A stretch of 64,000 bases of DNA, taken from NCBI GenBank assembly GCA_029983685.1, contig JASBZA010000006.1:38390-102389 (forward strand), read 5' to 3'. The notes beneath the pieces are model-generated. The model was not told where the DNA came from, searched no databases, and saw nothing but the letters and a program-made list of their open reading frames with translations. Of this stretch, positions 1-8,310 are shown in pieces. Source of the DNA: Oscillospiraceae bacterium. GTDB lineage: Bacteria; Bacillota; Clostridia; Saccharofermentanales; Fastidiosipilaceae. How positions within the stretch are numbered: position 1 is the first letter of the stretch; the number at the start of each line of letters is the position of its first letter. Position numbers and translations under genes: made by a program.

Positions 1-1154
1 TGGAAGTCGATGCGTCGGACCATGTGCCGGCCATCTTAGAAGCGGTGGAAGAACTTGGGACTACAGACTTTATCCCCTGCCGAAAAATCAATCTCCGCAG
101 CACGGCACCACATGTCTTAGGACCGGACCAAAATGTCTTTACCGTTGAAGCCGAACTTTTACCGTCTTACGCAACGCCCCAAGACATGCATTGGCGTGTG
201 ACGAATCTGCACGGTGTCGATGCACCCAATGCAAAGTTAACCGTGGATCCGCTAGATCCCTTGAAGGCCCGGGTAGAAGTCTTCGCTAACGGTGACCTGG
301 TCGTTCGGGCGACCGTCACTAACGGCAAAGACCATGCCGATTTTATCTCGTCTCTGGACTTTACAGCCCAAAACTTTACCGGACTTCAGACCTTAAATCC
401 TTACAGCTTTTTATCTGCTTCTCTATACAGTCATTCTCATGGAGACGTGGGTAACGGCAATGAACGCGGCATCAGTATGGACCGGGAGGATATGAGCTGG
501 GTAGCTTATGAGCATCTAGATTTTGGCCCGGACGGTAGTAGAGAAGTCAGCTTACCGCTTTTTAGCTTAGACGATGACAATGTCTACTATTTCTGGAAAG
601 GTGTCCCTTATGAGGAGGGAAGCTGTATAATCGGGAGGCGAGAAGTCCATAGGCCATCTATGTGGAACACTTATCAGACTGAACGTTTCACGCTGGACGA
701 AAAACTTGTGGGCATAGAGACTTTCGGAATAGAGATGCGCAAAAAAGCCCATATCAAAGGCTTCTGTTTCAAAGAACAGCCCAAGGCTTTCGACCCGCTT
801 ACAGCGACAGACTTGAAAGAGATTTACGGTGATTCGTTTGATCGGACCGAACGTGCTATTGAGAATATAGGGAATAATGTGACCATTGTTTTAGGCAAGA
901 TGGACTTCGGTGCGGAAGGAAGCTCAGGCATTCATATCGAAGGCCTGGCCCATAATCATACCAACTCCATCCACCTGGTCTTCGAAAGAGAGGACGAAAG
1001 GTTCGTGGAACTCTTGGAATTCGAGACAGACGTTGAGGCCAAGACATTCCGCTTTGCTAAGAAAAATGGGGAGTGGAAAGTCAGCTTACTCTTCTTACCC
1101 GGCTCGGACTTTGACTTTTATGGGCTGCAATTTTTGGCCGATGATGCCGACTAG
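1..1154 (+). CDS. C-terminal part of a GH2-type glycosidase (partial, runs off left edge)
   Basis: The reading frame is open to the left edge (first full codon at base 3), so this is the 3' end of a larger gene. The visible ~380 residues contain no catalytic motif. They look like an Ig-like linker followed by two jelly-roll, CBM6-like modules: one around NGNERGISMD...WNTYQTERF...HIKGFCF and a second around IYGDSFDRTERAIENIGNN...FLPGSDFDFYG. I recall this tail from large clostridial GH2 beta-galactosidase-type proteins, where it probably helps hold a glycan. It lies 108 bp upstream of xylA on the same strand, so a role in xylan or plant-glycan breakdown is plausible. Substrate cannot be inferred without the N-terminal barrel. 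A different glycosidase family with the same accessory modules is possible. Confidence 0.6.
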   Translation, partial: EVDASDHVPAILEAVEELGTTDFIPCRKINLRSTAPHVLGPDQNVFTVEAELLPSYATPQDMHWRVTNLHGVDAPNAKLTVDPLDPLKARVEVFANGDLVVRATVTNGKDHADFISSLDFTAQNFTGLQTLNPYSFLSASLYSHSHGDVGNGNERGISMDREDMSWVAYEHLDFGPDGSREVSLPLFSLDDDNVYYFWKGVPYEEGSCIIGRREVHRPSMWNTYQTERFTLDEKLVGIETFGIEMRKKAHIKGFCFKEQPKAFDPLTATDLKEIYGDSFDRTERAIENIGNNVTIVLGKMDFGAEGSSGIHIEGLAHNHTNSIHLVFEREDERFVELLEFETDVEAKTFRFAKKNGEWKVSLLFLPGSDFDFYGLQFLADDAD

Positions 1155-1262
1155 GTCAAACTTGTCGGAATTTTAGGCTAAGTATGTCCTTGCCCTTTAG
1201 AGCCAAAGAGCAGATACTAAAGTCAACTATATATTTACCCGAATCAACAGAAGGAGGATTTT

Positions 1263-2582
1263 ATGGAGTATTTTGATTTTGTAGACCAAGTGAAGTATGA
1301 AGGACCTAAGAGCAAGAACCCCTTGGCCTTCAAGTTCTACGATGCCGAACGTGAAATTTACGGCAAGAAGATGAAAGACCACCTCAAGTTTGCTATGGCC
1401 TGGTGGCACACATTGTGTGCTGACGGGACGGATATGTTCGGTTCCGGCACTATGGACAAGTCCTTTGGACAGACACCTGCCACCATGGACCATGCTAGGT
1501 CCAAAGTGGACGCCGGTTTCGAGTTTATGCAGAAGTTAGGCATCCAGTATTTCTGCTTCCACGATGCCGATATTGCACCGGAAGGCAAGAATTTGGCCGA
1601 GACCAATAAGAATCTGGATGACATTACCGACTATATTAAAGAGAAGATGGACGAGACCGGTATCAAGCTTCTCTGGGGCACGTCAAACCTCTTCACCAAG
1701 CCTATCTTCATGAACGGTGCCGGTTCTTCTAATTCTGCCGATGTCTATGCTTATGCCGCAGCCAAGATTAAGAAGGCTATCGACTGCACCGTCAAGCTGG
1801 GCGGCACAGGTTATGTCTTCTGGGGCGGTCGCGAAGGTTATGAGACCTTGCTTAATACCGATATGAAGTTTGAGCAGGAGAACATCGCCAACCTTATGCA
1901 CATGGCAGTAGACTATGCCAGAAGCATTGGCTTTAACGGTGATTTCTACATCGAACCCAAGCCGCAAGAGCCTATGAAGCATCAGTATGATTATGATGCT
2001 GCAACGGCTATCCAATTCATCGAGAAATTCGGCCTTGAAAAAGATTTCAAACTCAACATCGAAGCCAACCACGCTACTTTGGCCGGCCATACCTTCGAGC
2101 ATGAACTCCGTGTTGCCGCTATTAACAATATGCTGGGGTCTGTTGACGCTAACCAGGGTGACCTCTTGGTAGGATGGGATACCGACCAGTTCCCGACCGA
2201 TGTCTATGCAACGACACTGGCCATGCTGGAAATCTTAAGAGCAGGCGGCTTTACCACCGGAGGTCTGAACTTCGACTCTAAATCCAGAAGACCTTCCAAC
2301 AAGCCCGAAGATTGGTTCGAAGCCTTTATTGTCGGTATGGACAGCTTTGCCCTGGGACTTATTAAGGCGGTAGCGATCCTAGAAGATGGCCGTCTGGATC
2401 AGTTCATCCAAGAGCGCTATGCTTCTTTCAACGAAGGCATGGGCAAGAAGGTTAGAGACAAGGCCACCAATTTAGAAGAATTGGCTGCTTATGCCGAAAC
2501 TTTAGAAGAGCCCTTGGATCCGGGTGCCGGCAAGCAGGAGTATCTGGAAGCCGTGGTGAATCAGGTGCTCTTTAGCAACTAG
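1263..2582 (+). CDS. xylA: Xylose isomerase
   Basis: Interconverts D-xylose and D-xylulose in the cytoplasm, the entry step of xylose into the pentose phosphate route. The 439-residue length is normal for the longer (class II) isomerases. The active-site segment FCFHDADIAPEG places His100 and Asp103; YIEPKPQEPMKHQYDYD gives Glu231 and Lys233; NIEANHATLAGHTFEHEL supplies further metal ligands. The ATG is set by a strong AGGAGG about 7 bases upstream. A structured terminator follows directly. No xylulokinase gene is visible in the window, so xylulose phosphorylation must be encoded elsewhere. It sits beside xylan side-chain enzymes, and would handle xylose released by the GH3 and GH67 enzymes downstream. 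Confidence 0.97.
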   Translation: MEYFDFVDQVKYEGPKSKNPLAFKFYDAEREIYGKKMKDHLKFAMAWWHTLCADGTDMFGSGTMDKSFGQTPATMDHARSKVDAGFEFMQKLGIQYFCFHDADIAPEGKNLAETNKNLDDITDYIKEKMDETGIKLLWGTSNLFTKPIFMNGAGSSNSADVYAYAAAKIKKAIDCTVKLGGTGYVFWGGREGYETLLNTDMKFEQENIANLMHMAVDYARSIGFNGDFYIEPKPQEPMKHQYDYDAATAIQFIEKFGLEKDFKLNIEANHATLAGHTFEHELRVAAINNMLGSVDANQGDLLVGWDTDQFPTDVYATTLAMLEILRAGGFTTGGLNFDSKSRRPSNKPEDWFEAFIVGMDSFALGLIKAVAILEDGRLDQFIQERYASFNEGMGKKVRDKATNLEELAAYAETLEEPLDPGAGKQEYLEAVVNQVLFSN

Positions 2583-2609
2583 TTCGGATTAGATCATAAC
2601 TAAGCCATG

Positions 2610-2654
2610 AGGCCTAGAGGTCCAGCCGAAACGGCGAGACCAATAGGCCTTTTT
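2610..2654 (+). terminator. Structured intrinsic terminator of xylA
   Basis: AGGCCTA at 2610-2616 pairs with TAGGCCT at 2644-2650. Inside, GGTC/GACC and GCCG/CGGC stack into one long arm, followed by a T run. It ends xylA transcription and overlaps the last codons of the convergent esterase gene, whose stop is at 2614-2616. Confidence 0.85.
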
Positions 2655-4470
2655 CATTTTGTAAATAAGACCGGGCGGGCGCATTGGCTTGAAGGTAGGC
2701 CACTTCATCGGCACCGGCTTTTTCTATTAAGAGATAGACATGGTTTTCTTCGGCATAAATTTTTTCAATTTCTAATTCTTTTCCTGCAGCGTAGACCTTA
2801 AGGCTATCTCGAATGGTATCGGGAAAATAAACGGGTTCGGAAAAGTGTAAATCTAATTTATTATCCCGACATTCTGCACTCAGAAGTTGTGGGCCGAATG
2901 AGGCGGCATAGGGAGAAAGGAAAGCCCGATAGACTCTTTGGCCCAAATTCCACTTGTCTTGGGGATGCAAATCTTCGTCTTCACCCAGGTCCATAGCCAC
3001 GACCAGGCGGAGGCCCAGGGCTTGGGCAACTTTCTTTTGGGCTTGCCTGATTTTAACCCAGGAGCCGGGTGTCATTTGGCCGTTGGGATCGTCGTAGGCG
3101 GGGAGTTGGACCAAGACTACGGGCAGGTCTTTGGCCAAAGATTCTTGGGTCAGATAAGAGAAGAAGTCATAAAGCAGGGGCTCGTAGTTATCGGGCCGGC
3201 TGTCGTTGGACTCTCCCTGATACCAGACTAGGCCCGATAGACTCAAGTCCTCCATGGGCTTAATATAGGATAGGTAATTGGAGGAGGGGAGCCTATCCCA
3301 GAAGGTCATGGTCGGCATGGGTTCAAGCCCTAAAGATTTGGCCCAATAAAGTTTCCAGGGTCGGCTAAAGGGAAGGACAAAATTCTCTTCGGTGTTTTCC
3401 GGAAGTGACCTTAATCCGTAGAATTTAGTCGGAATGAGGCCGCCGGGATTCCTGGCGATATAGAGGTCTACCACTAAATCATTTTGGCCCGGTCGCAGCA
3501 AAGACGTAGGGATCTTATATTTTCGGGGCGGATATTGGTAGCTGGTCTCACCGATTTTATTGCCGTTTAAGTAGGACACATCGTGGCTGTCCATGAGTCC
3601 CAGCGAAAGTTCTACCTCCGGTATTTGACTGACTTGGGCATAGTCTTCTTCCGACAAATCAAAAGAAGACCGCAGTTGGACCAGGCCGTGATAAGCCGAT
3701 CCTTCTATGGCTGTACCGAAAAATATTTGAGGGGCGGCGAGACAGGTGCAGTATTCCAAGTAAGGTCTCTGGGCCTCGGCTTGGTCATACCAGTTGTTGA
3801 TTTTTTCTGTTTCCAACCGGCTGATATTTTGCCGCCTGGATAGGTCTTGGCCGAATTTAAACTTTTCTTGGTAAGCAGGGCTTAAGAGCGCATAGGGGAG
3901 CCAGGATTCTTGCGGTGTACCGCCAGCCGCCACATTAATGAGGCCAACCGGAATATCTTGATTTTCTCGGATGTGCATGGCCAAAGATAGGCCCAAGCCG
4001 CCTATGTCATAGAGGTTTTCCGGGTTCAGAGCTTTCCATTCAATTGCTTCATTCCAAGCGCTTTCCTTAGGATAAAAAGCCGGCTGAACAGGTAGGCGAA
4101 TTTCTTTAATAAAAGAATCTTGAAGGATTCGTACATCTGGAGGGAAGGACTCGACGCAGCGACTCATGGTGAGTTGCATATTAGACTGACCAGCTAGAAG
4201 AAATAAGAGGCCGAAATAAATATCATCCAGAATGATATGTTCTCCGTTTTCGGCTTGGATTTCAATCTTATGAGGACCGCCGACCGTTTGAGGCTCTAGG
4301 CTAAAAAACCACTTGGGCTGAGAGTCGGATGTCTCCCATTGAGCCTGTCCTAAGCTTTGGCCGTCCATTAAAACTGAAATCGTTTGCTCTTCCGAAGCAA
4401 AGCCCCATATCTTGATGGGCTTGTCAGATGTCAAAATTGCACCGGATTGAAAAAGAGGGAAAATGTCCAT
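2614..4470 (-). CDS. SGNH/GDSL carbohydrate acetylesterase (sialate O-acetylesterase-like, SASA domain)
   Basis: A 618-residue esterase with no signal peptide, so probably cytoplasmic. Block I is LLAGQSNMQ with nucleophile Ser96. A middle block reads LVWYQGESND. The catalytic Asp-His pair lies near the C terminus in GEDEDLHPQDKW. This is the SASA family layout, in which an inserted beta-rich domain (about residues 220-370) interrupts the SGNH fold. Family members remove O-acetyl groups from sialic acid or from xylo-oligosaccharides. Beside xylA, an aldouronate-type transporter and GH67, acetylxylan fragments are the more likely substrate, though a sialic acid locus is also present 40 kb away. 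It is transcribed divergently from the transporter operon and starts at ATG behind AGGAGG. Confidence 0.8.
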   Translation of the reverse strand: MDIFPLFQSGAILTSDKPIKIWGFASEEQTISVLMDGQSLGQAQWETSDSQPKWFFSLEPQTVGGPHKIEIQAENGEHIILDDIYFGLLFLLAGQSNMQLTMSRCVESFPPDVRILQDSFIKEIRLPVQPAFYPKESAWNEAIEWKALNPENLYDIGGLGLSLAMHIRENQDIPVGLINVAAGGTPQESWLPYALLSPAYQEKFKFGQDLSRRQNISRLETEKINNWYDQAEAQRPYLEYCTCLAAPQIFFGTAIEGSAYHGLVQLRSSFDLSEEDYAQVSQIPEVELSLGLMDSHDVSYLNGNKIGETSYQYPPRKYKIPTSLLRPGQNDLVVDLYIARNPGGLIPTKFYGLRSLPENTEENFVLPFSRPWKLYWAKSLGLEPMPTMTFWDRLPSSNYLSYIKPMEDLSLSGLVWYQGESNDSRPDNYEPLLYDFFSYLTQESLAKDLPVVLVQLPAYDDPNGQMTPGSWVKIRQAQKKVAQALGLRLVVAMDLGEDEDLHPQDKWNLGQRVYRAFLSPYAASFGPQLLSAECRDNKLDLHFSEPVYFPDTIRDSLKVYAAGKELEIEKIYAEENHVYLLIEKAGADEVAYLQANAPARSYLQNEKGLLVSPFRLDL

Positions 4471-4605
4471 AAAAGCTACCTCCTAAGCTACTTTATACTA
4501 TAGCGACACTTGGCATTAAAACAAGATTTGAAATCATCTTCACAAATAATAATTAGCCAAAAAAACAGACAATTTCATAATAATAGGCAAAAGGGAGGAC
4601 ATTTT
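4471..4605. promoter_or_regulatory. Divergent control region between esterase and ABC operon
   Basis: A 135 bp AT-rich gap between divergent genes. On the minus strand a -10-like TATAGT (complement of 4498-4503) has a weak TTGTTT 15 bases upstream. On the plus strand TTGAAA at 4528-4533 is followed after 16 bases by TAATTA. Neither is close to consensus. The strong GGGAGG at 4593-4598 fixes the permease start. Confidence 0.35.
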
Positions 4606-5553
4606 ATGGCAACGAATTCATTGAAGGCAAAGTCATCCGGCGCCGGATTTAAAAATTATATGCGCAGGTATTGGGTCTTATACGCCATGTTGCTCTTGCC
4701 TATCATTTACTTTTTTATTTTTAAATACATTCCTTTCTTGTATATCCAGATAGCCTTTAAAGACTACAAAATCGGCATGTCACCTTTTGCCATGCCTTGG
4801 GCGAAGAACAAGGGGATGTTTTACTTCCAACAAGCTTTCCGTAACCGTGATTTCCGTTTTGCTTTGCGCAATACCATTATGCTGAATGGTTTGGATTTGT
4901 TAGTGGGTTTCCCTGCACCTATTATTCTGGCGATTATCTTAAATGAGATTAAGTGCAATGCCTTTAAGCGAGTGACCCAGACCATTGCTTATCTGCCGCA
5001 CTTTCTTTCCTGGATTATCATTTCCGGTTTGGCCCTACAAGTTTTTGCACCGACTACCGGTCTGGTTAATATCGCTTTAAATGCCATGGGCTATAGCAGT
5101 AAACCCTTCTTAAATAATCCTCATAACTGGGTAGTTATTTATGTTCTATTAGGTGTTTGGCAAAGTGTCGGTTGGAACACCATTATCTATTTAGCCGCCA
5201 TAACAGGTATTAATACCGAGCTCTACGAAGCGGCCGAAGTAGACGGTGCGGGTCGTTTGCGCAAGATTTGGCATATTACCTTGCCCGGTCTAAGACCTAC
5301 GATTGTCGTACTGTTGATCCTGAGTTTGGGCAACATGCTGGGGATTGATTTCGCCAGACCCTTCTCCTTGCAGAATAACCTGGTGAAGAGCGTTTCAAAC
5401 GTGCTTTCGACCTTTGTCTATACCAACGGTATTAGAGGACTTCAGATTTCGATGACGACGGCCGTAGGTTTGTTTCAGTCCGTGGTTAACGTAATCTTCT
5501 TAAGCATTGCCAACTTTATCGCTAAACGTTTAGGCGAAAACGGAATCTGGTAG
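4606..5553 (+). CDS. Sugar ABC transporter permease, LplB type (first permease)
   Basis: An inner-membrane permease of 315 residues with about six hydrophobic segments, the first at LYAMLLLPIIYFFIFKYIPF. The EAA loop that docks the ATPase reads EAAEVDGAGRLRKIWHITLP. I chose ATG 4606 because GGGAGG lies 7 bases upstream; an in-frame ATG at 4510 would add an unlikely polar extension with no ribosome site. It begins a permease-permease-binding protein set that precedes GH67. In Geobacillus an equivalent set (AguEFG) imports methylglucuronosyl-xylo-oligosaccharides before AguA acts. The same job is inferred here. No ATPase gene is nearby, so a shared MsmX-type ATPase is expected. Confidence 0.9.
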   Translation: MATNSLKAKSSGAGFKNYMRRYWVLYAMLLLPIIYFFIFKYIPFLYIQIAFKDYKIGMSPFAMPWAKNKGMFYFQQAFRNRDFRFALRNTIMLNGLDLLVGFPAPIILAIILNEIKCNAFKRVTQTIAYLPHFLSWIIISGLALQVFAPTTGLVNIALNAMGYSSKPFLNNPHNWVVIYVLLGVWQSVGWNTIIYLAAITGINTELYEAAEVDGAGRLRKIWHITLPGLRPTIVVLLILSLGNMLGIDFARPFSLQNNLVKSVSNVLSTFVYTNGIRGLQISMTTAVGLFQSVVNVIFLSIANFIAKRLGENGIW

Positions 5554-5563
5554 GGAGGAAAAT

Positions 5564-6439
5564 ATGGCTAGACCAAAAGCAAAATCCGATATCGTTTTTG
5601 ACGTCATCATCTATATTATTTGTATACTTTTAATCATTATCTGCCTAGTGCCTATCCTGCACGTGGCGGCCAGATCACTGAGTTCGGCAGATGCTCTTAT
5701 TAAAGGCAAGGTCGTCTTGCGGCCGGTGGGGCTTAACACTGATGCTTATAAGACTATTTTCAAAGACCCGGTCTACACCAGAGCTCTGGGCTGGACAGCC
5801 ATCTTGACCGTCATTGCAACGGCCTGCTCGATTTTTATGACCGTGCTATGTGCCTATCCTCTAATTTTTAAGGAGCTAAAGGGACGAAAATTTATTAACG
5901 GCTTTATCATCCTGACCATGTACCTTAATGCGGGAACCATCCCTAACTACCTTTTGATGAAGGACTTAAACCTGATAGGTCATCCTCTGGTTTTGATTTT
6001 GCCCGGTGTCTTAAGTGTCTTTAATATGATTATTATGAGATCTTTCTTTAACGGCATCCCGGCCAGTATCCGAGAGTCGGCTGAAATCGACGGAGCGGGT
6101 TACGGCCATATCTTACTTAATATTTATCTGCCCTTGTCCAAACCGGTTTTGGCCACCCTGACACTTTTCTATGCGGTAGGGCGTTGGAACGGTTTCTCGG
6201 ATGCCTTGATGTACATGAATGATCGCAGGTGGTATCCCATTCAGCTCTTGCTCTATAACATCCTGAACAATGTCACCTCTATAGAAGTGGCTACTCAGGA
6301 GGGCTTCAGCTCGCCGGGGCTGTCCGAGACACTCAGAGCGGCCAGTATCATGATTGCGACCATACCGATTTTAATTGTTTATCCCTTCCTCCAGAAGTAC
6401 TTCATAGCGGGAGCTACTTTGGGGGCAGTTAAGGAATAA
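5564..6439 (+). CDS. Sugar ABC transporter permease, YtcP/LplC type (second permease)
   Basis: A membrane permease of 291 residues, starting 10 bp after its partner with its own GGGAGG site. It has an N-terminal hydrophobic helix (VIIYIICILLIIICLVPI) and about six segments in all. The EAA motif is ESAEIDGAGYGHILLNIYLP. The C-terminal FIAGATLGAVKE is typical of the carbohydrate-uptake-1 family. It should form a heterodimer with the upstream permease and receive oligosaccharide from the downstream lipoprotein. The family is clear. The substrate, probably an aldouronic acid, is inferred only from the genes around it. Confidence 0.92.
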   Translation: MARPKAKSDIVFDVIIYIICILLIIICLVPILHVAARSLSSADALIKGKVVLRPVGLNTDAYKTIFKDPVYTRALGWTAILTVIATACSIFMTVLCAYPLIFKELKGRKFINGFIILTMYLNAGTIPNYLLMKDLNLIGHPLVLILPGVLSVFNMIIMRSFFNGIPASIRESAEIDGAGYGHILLNIYLPLSKPVLATLTLFYAVGRWNGFSDALMYMNDRRWYPIQLLLYNILNNVTSIEVATQEGFSSPGLSETLRAASIMIATIPILIVYPFLQKYFIAGATLGAVKE

Positions 6440-6466
6440 GTTAGAAAGAAAAAAGGAGAGATTAGT

Positions 6467-8203
6467 ATGAAAAAGATTCTTTCGTTCGCATTGGCAGCCA
6501 CCATGCTCTTAGCCACGGCGGCTTGCGGATCCGACACCAAGCCTTCGGAATCTAAGGCTCCGTCCGAGTCTCAAACGGGCCAAACGGAGACCGGGACCGA
6601 AACAGAAGGCAGCAAGGATGCATCCGTTTCAGGTGATGGACTGACCATCGAAGGCGAAATTGAGAACGGCAAGTTCTTAGAAACCAAGAAGATTACGGTT
6701 GAGGTTTATGACCGCGGTAACGACGGCGGTTCGCACCCCGAAGACAACTTCTTTACCGACTATATTAAAGAAGGTGTCCTCCGTGACCACAACATCGAAG
6801 TGACCTTCGTACCGGTTCCGCGTTGGACCGAAGTTGAGCAGCTGAATAACCTTTTGGCCGCTAATAATGCGCCGGATATTTGCCTGACCTACGACTATTC
6901 GACCATCAAGACCTATGCTCAGATGGGCGGTGTCACCAATCTCAAAGATGATATCGAAAACTATAAGGATGCCTTACCCAACTTGTGGGGCTGGCTGGGT
7001 GAAAACAATATTTATTGGGACAAGGATCCCGAAACCGGAGACTTGTGGGCCATTGAAGGTAAGTTAGCCAACAACACCCGTATCAACACCTTTGTCCGTC
7101 AGGATTGGCTGGATACTTTAGGCATGGAAGCTCCCAACTCTACCGAAGAATTTGAGAAGATGCTGGTAGCCTTCCGTGACAACGCTGACAAGCTTCTGGG
7201 TGATGAAGCCGACAAGATGATTCCTTTCTCAATCAGCTTTGACATCGGCTGGAGAGCGGACCATATTTTGGCCTCTTTTGTAGATCCTGAGATTTCGACC
7301 AGAGAACGCTTCGTGCGCGGCTTCGACGACCGTAGATTCCTCTATCCGGGCGTTGAAGAAGGTGTCGAACTTCTGAACAAGTGGTATAACGACAATCTGA
7401 TTTGGAAGGATTTCGCTCTCTACGGTGCAGGCGACACAACCGAAGATAACCTCATGAAGGCCGGTTATGTGGGTGCTTTCATGCACAACTGGGACTATCC
7501 CTACAGAAACGCCGATGACTCTATCAATAACAATCTCAAGCGCTTAGTGGGTGAAGATGCCGGTTATGTCAGTATCGATCCTTTCAAGAACAGCAAGGGC
7601 GAACCGATGAAATTCTTGCCCGGTCCTGTAGACCGTAAGATTTTCTTCCCGGCTACCAATGATGAAGTTCTGGCTTCCTTGCTCTACTTAGATTGGATTA
7701 CCAAGTTCGAGAACCGCGAGTTCTTACAAATCGGTGTACCTGATATTAACCACAAGGTCCATGAAGACGGTGCGATTGAAAACATTCCGGCTACAGGTGA
7801 CCATATCATGAACTCACCTCTTAACATCGACTATACCATGACCATTAACGGTTTAGACTTAGGTGATGAAGACCTGACGACCAGATCCATTGCCTTCTCC
7901 TATCCCGGTGTCAAGGCTGAAGTGATTGCCGATGCGTATGAGAACTCGACCAGAGGCGGTATTATCGGCCAAAACATCAATGTAGGTGATATCACGTCCG
8001 AAACTGGTATGGGTCCTGCCTTGAGTGAAAAACGCGATGTTGTTTTAAACCAAGCCGTAGTGGCCAAACCGGAAGACTTCAAACAAGTCTTTGATGCCGG
8101 CATGCAAGACTACCTGGCATCCGGCGGTCAAGCCATCATGGATGAAAGAGCCGAGAAGTGGGAAGCTATGTACGGTGACGCTACGGAATTGCCGGAACAA
8201 TAG
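6467..8203 (+). CDS. Extracellular solute-binding lipoprotein, LplA-like (probable aldouronate binder)
   Basis: A lipoprotein of 578 residues. The signal peptide ends in LLATAAC|G, giving lipidation at Cys20, followed by a Ser/Thr/Glu-rich linker (about residues 21-60). The rest is a long type of periplasmic-binding fold used for large oligosaccharides. It sits outside the membrane and would feed the two permeases just upstream (27 bp gap). The gene order permease-permease-binder-aguA matches known aldotetraouronate loci. A long stem-loop follows the stop and separates it from aguA, which may keep the transporter message more abundant. Confidence 0.9.
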   Translation: MKKILSFALAATMLLATAACGSDTKPSESKAPSESQTGQTETGTETEGSKDASVSGDGLTIEGEIENGKFLETKKITVEVYDRGNDGGSHPEDNFFTDYIKEGVLRDHNIEVTFVPVPRWTEVEQLNNLLAANNAPDICLTYDYSTIKTYAQMGGVTNLKDDIENYKDALPNLWGWLGENNIYWDKDPETGDLWAIEGKLANNTRINTFVRQDWLDTLGMEAPNSTEEFEKMLVAFRDNADKLLGDEADKMIPFSISFDIGWRADHILASFVDPEISTRERFVRGFDDRRFLYPGVEEGVELLNKWYNDNLIWKDFALYGAGDTTEDNLMKAGYVGAFMHNWDYPYRNADDSINNNLKRLVGEDAGYVSIDPFKNSKGEPMKFLPGPVDRKIFFPATNDEVLASLLYLDWITKFENREFLQIGVPDINHKVHEDGAIENIPATGDHIMNSPLNIDYTMTINGLDLGDEDLTTRSIAFSYPGVKAEVIADAYENSTRGGIIGQNINVGDITSETGMGPALSEKRDVVLNQAVVAKPEDFKQVFDAGMQDYLASGGQAIMDERAEKWEAMYGDATELPEQ

Positions 8204-8243
8204 TCAAACCTTCGAGGTAAGGCATAGTAATTAAAATAAAAAT

Positions 8244-8290
8244 GAGGTCTTGAGACGAAGCTTAACGCATTTAGCTTCGCTTGAGGCCTC
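8244..8290 (+). other. Intercistronic stem-loop between binding protein and aguA
   Basis: The arm 8244-8262 pairs with 8273-8290 in about 18 base pairs, counting G-U pairs and leaving one bulged A at 8255. No T run follows, so it is more likely an mRNA-stabilising or attenuating structure than a full terminator. The aguA ribosome site lies only ten bases beyond its 3' arm. Confidence 0.7.
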
Positions 8291-8310
8291 TTAGTCTGAA
8301 AGGGGAAAGC

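Noticed and set aside
4510..4605. N-terminal extension of the first permease from ATG 4510
   Set aside because: The added residues are polar, have no ribosome site, and GGGAGG stands correctly before ATG 4606.
8281..8310. TTG start for aguA
   Set aside because: It lies in the 3' arm of a long stem-loop without a ribosome site; ATG 8311 has AGGGGAAA.
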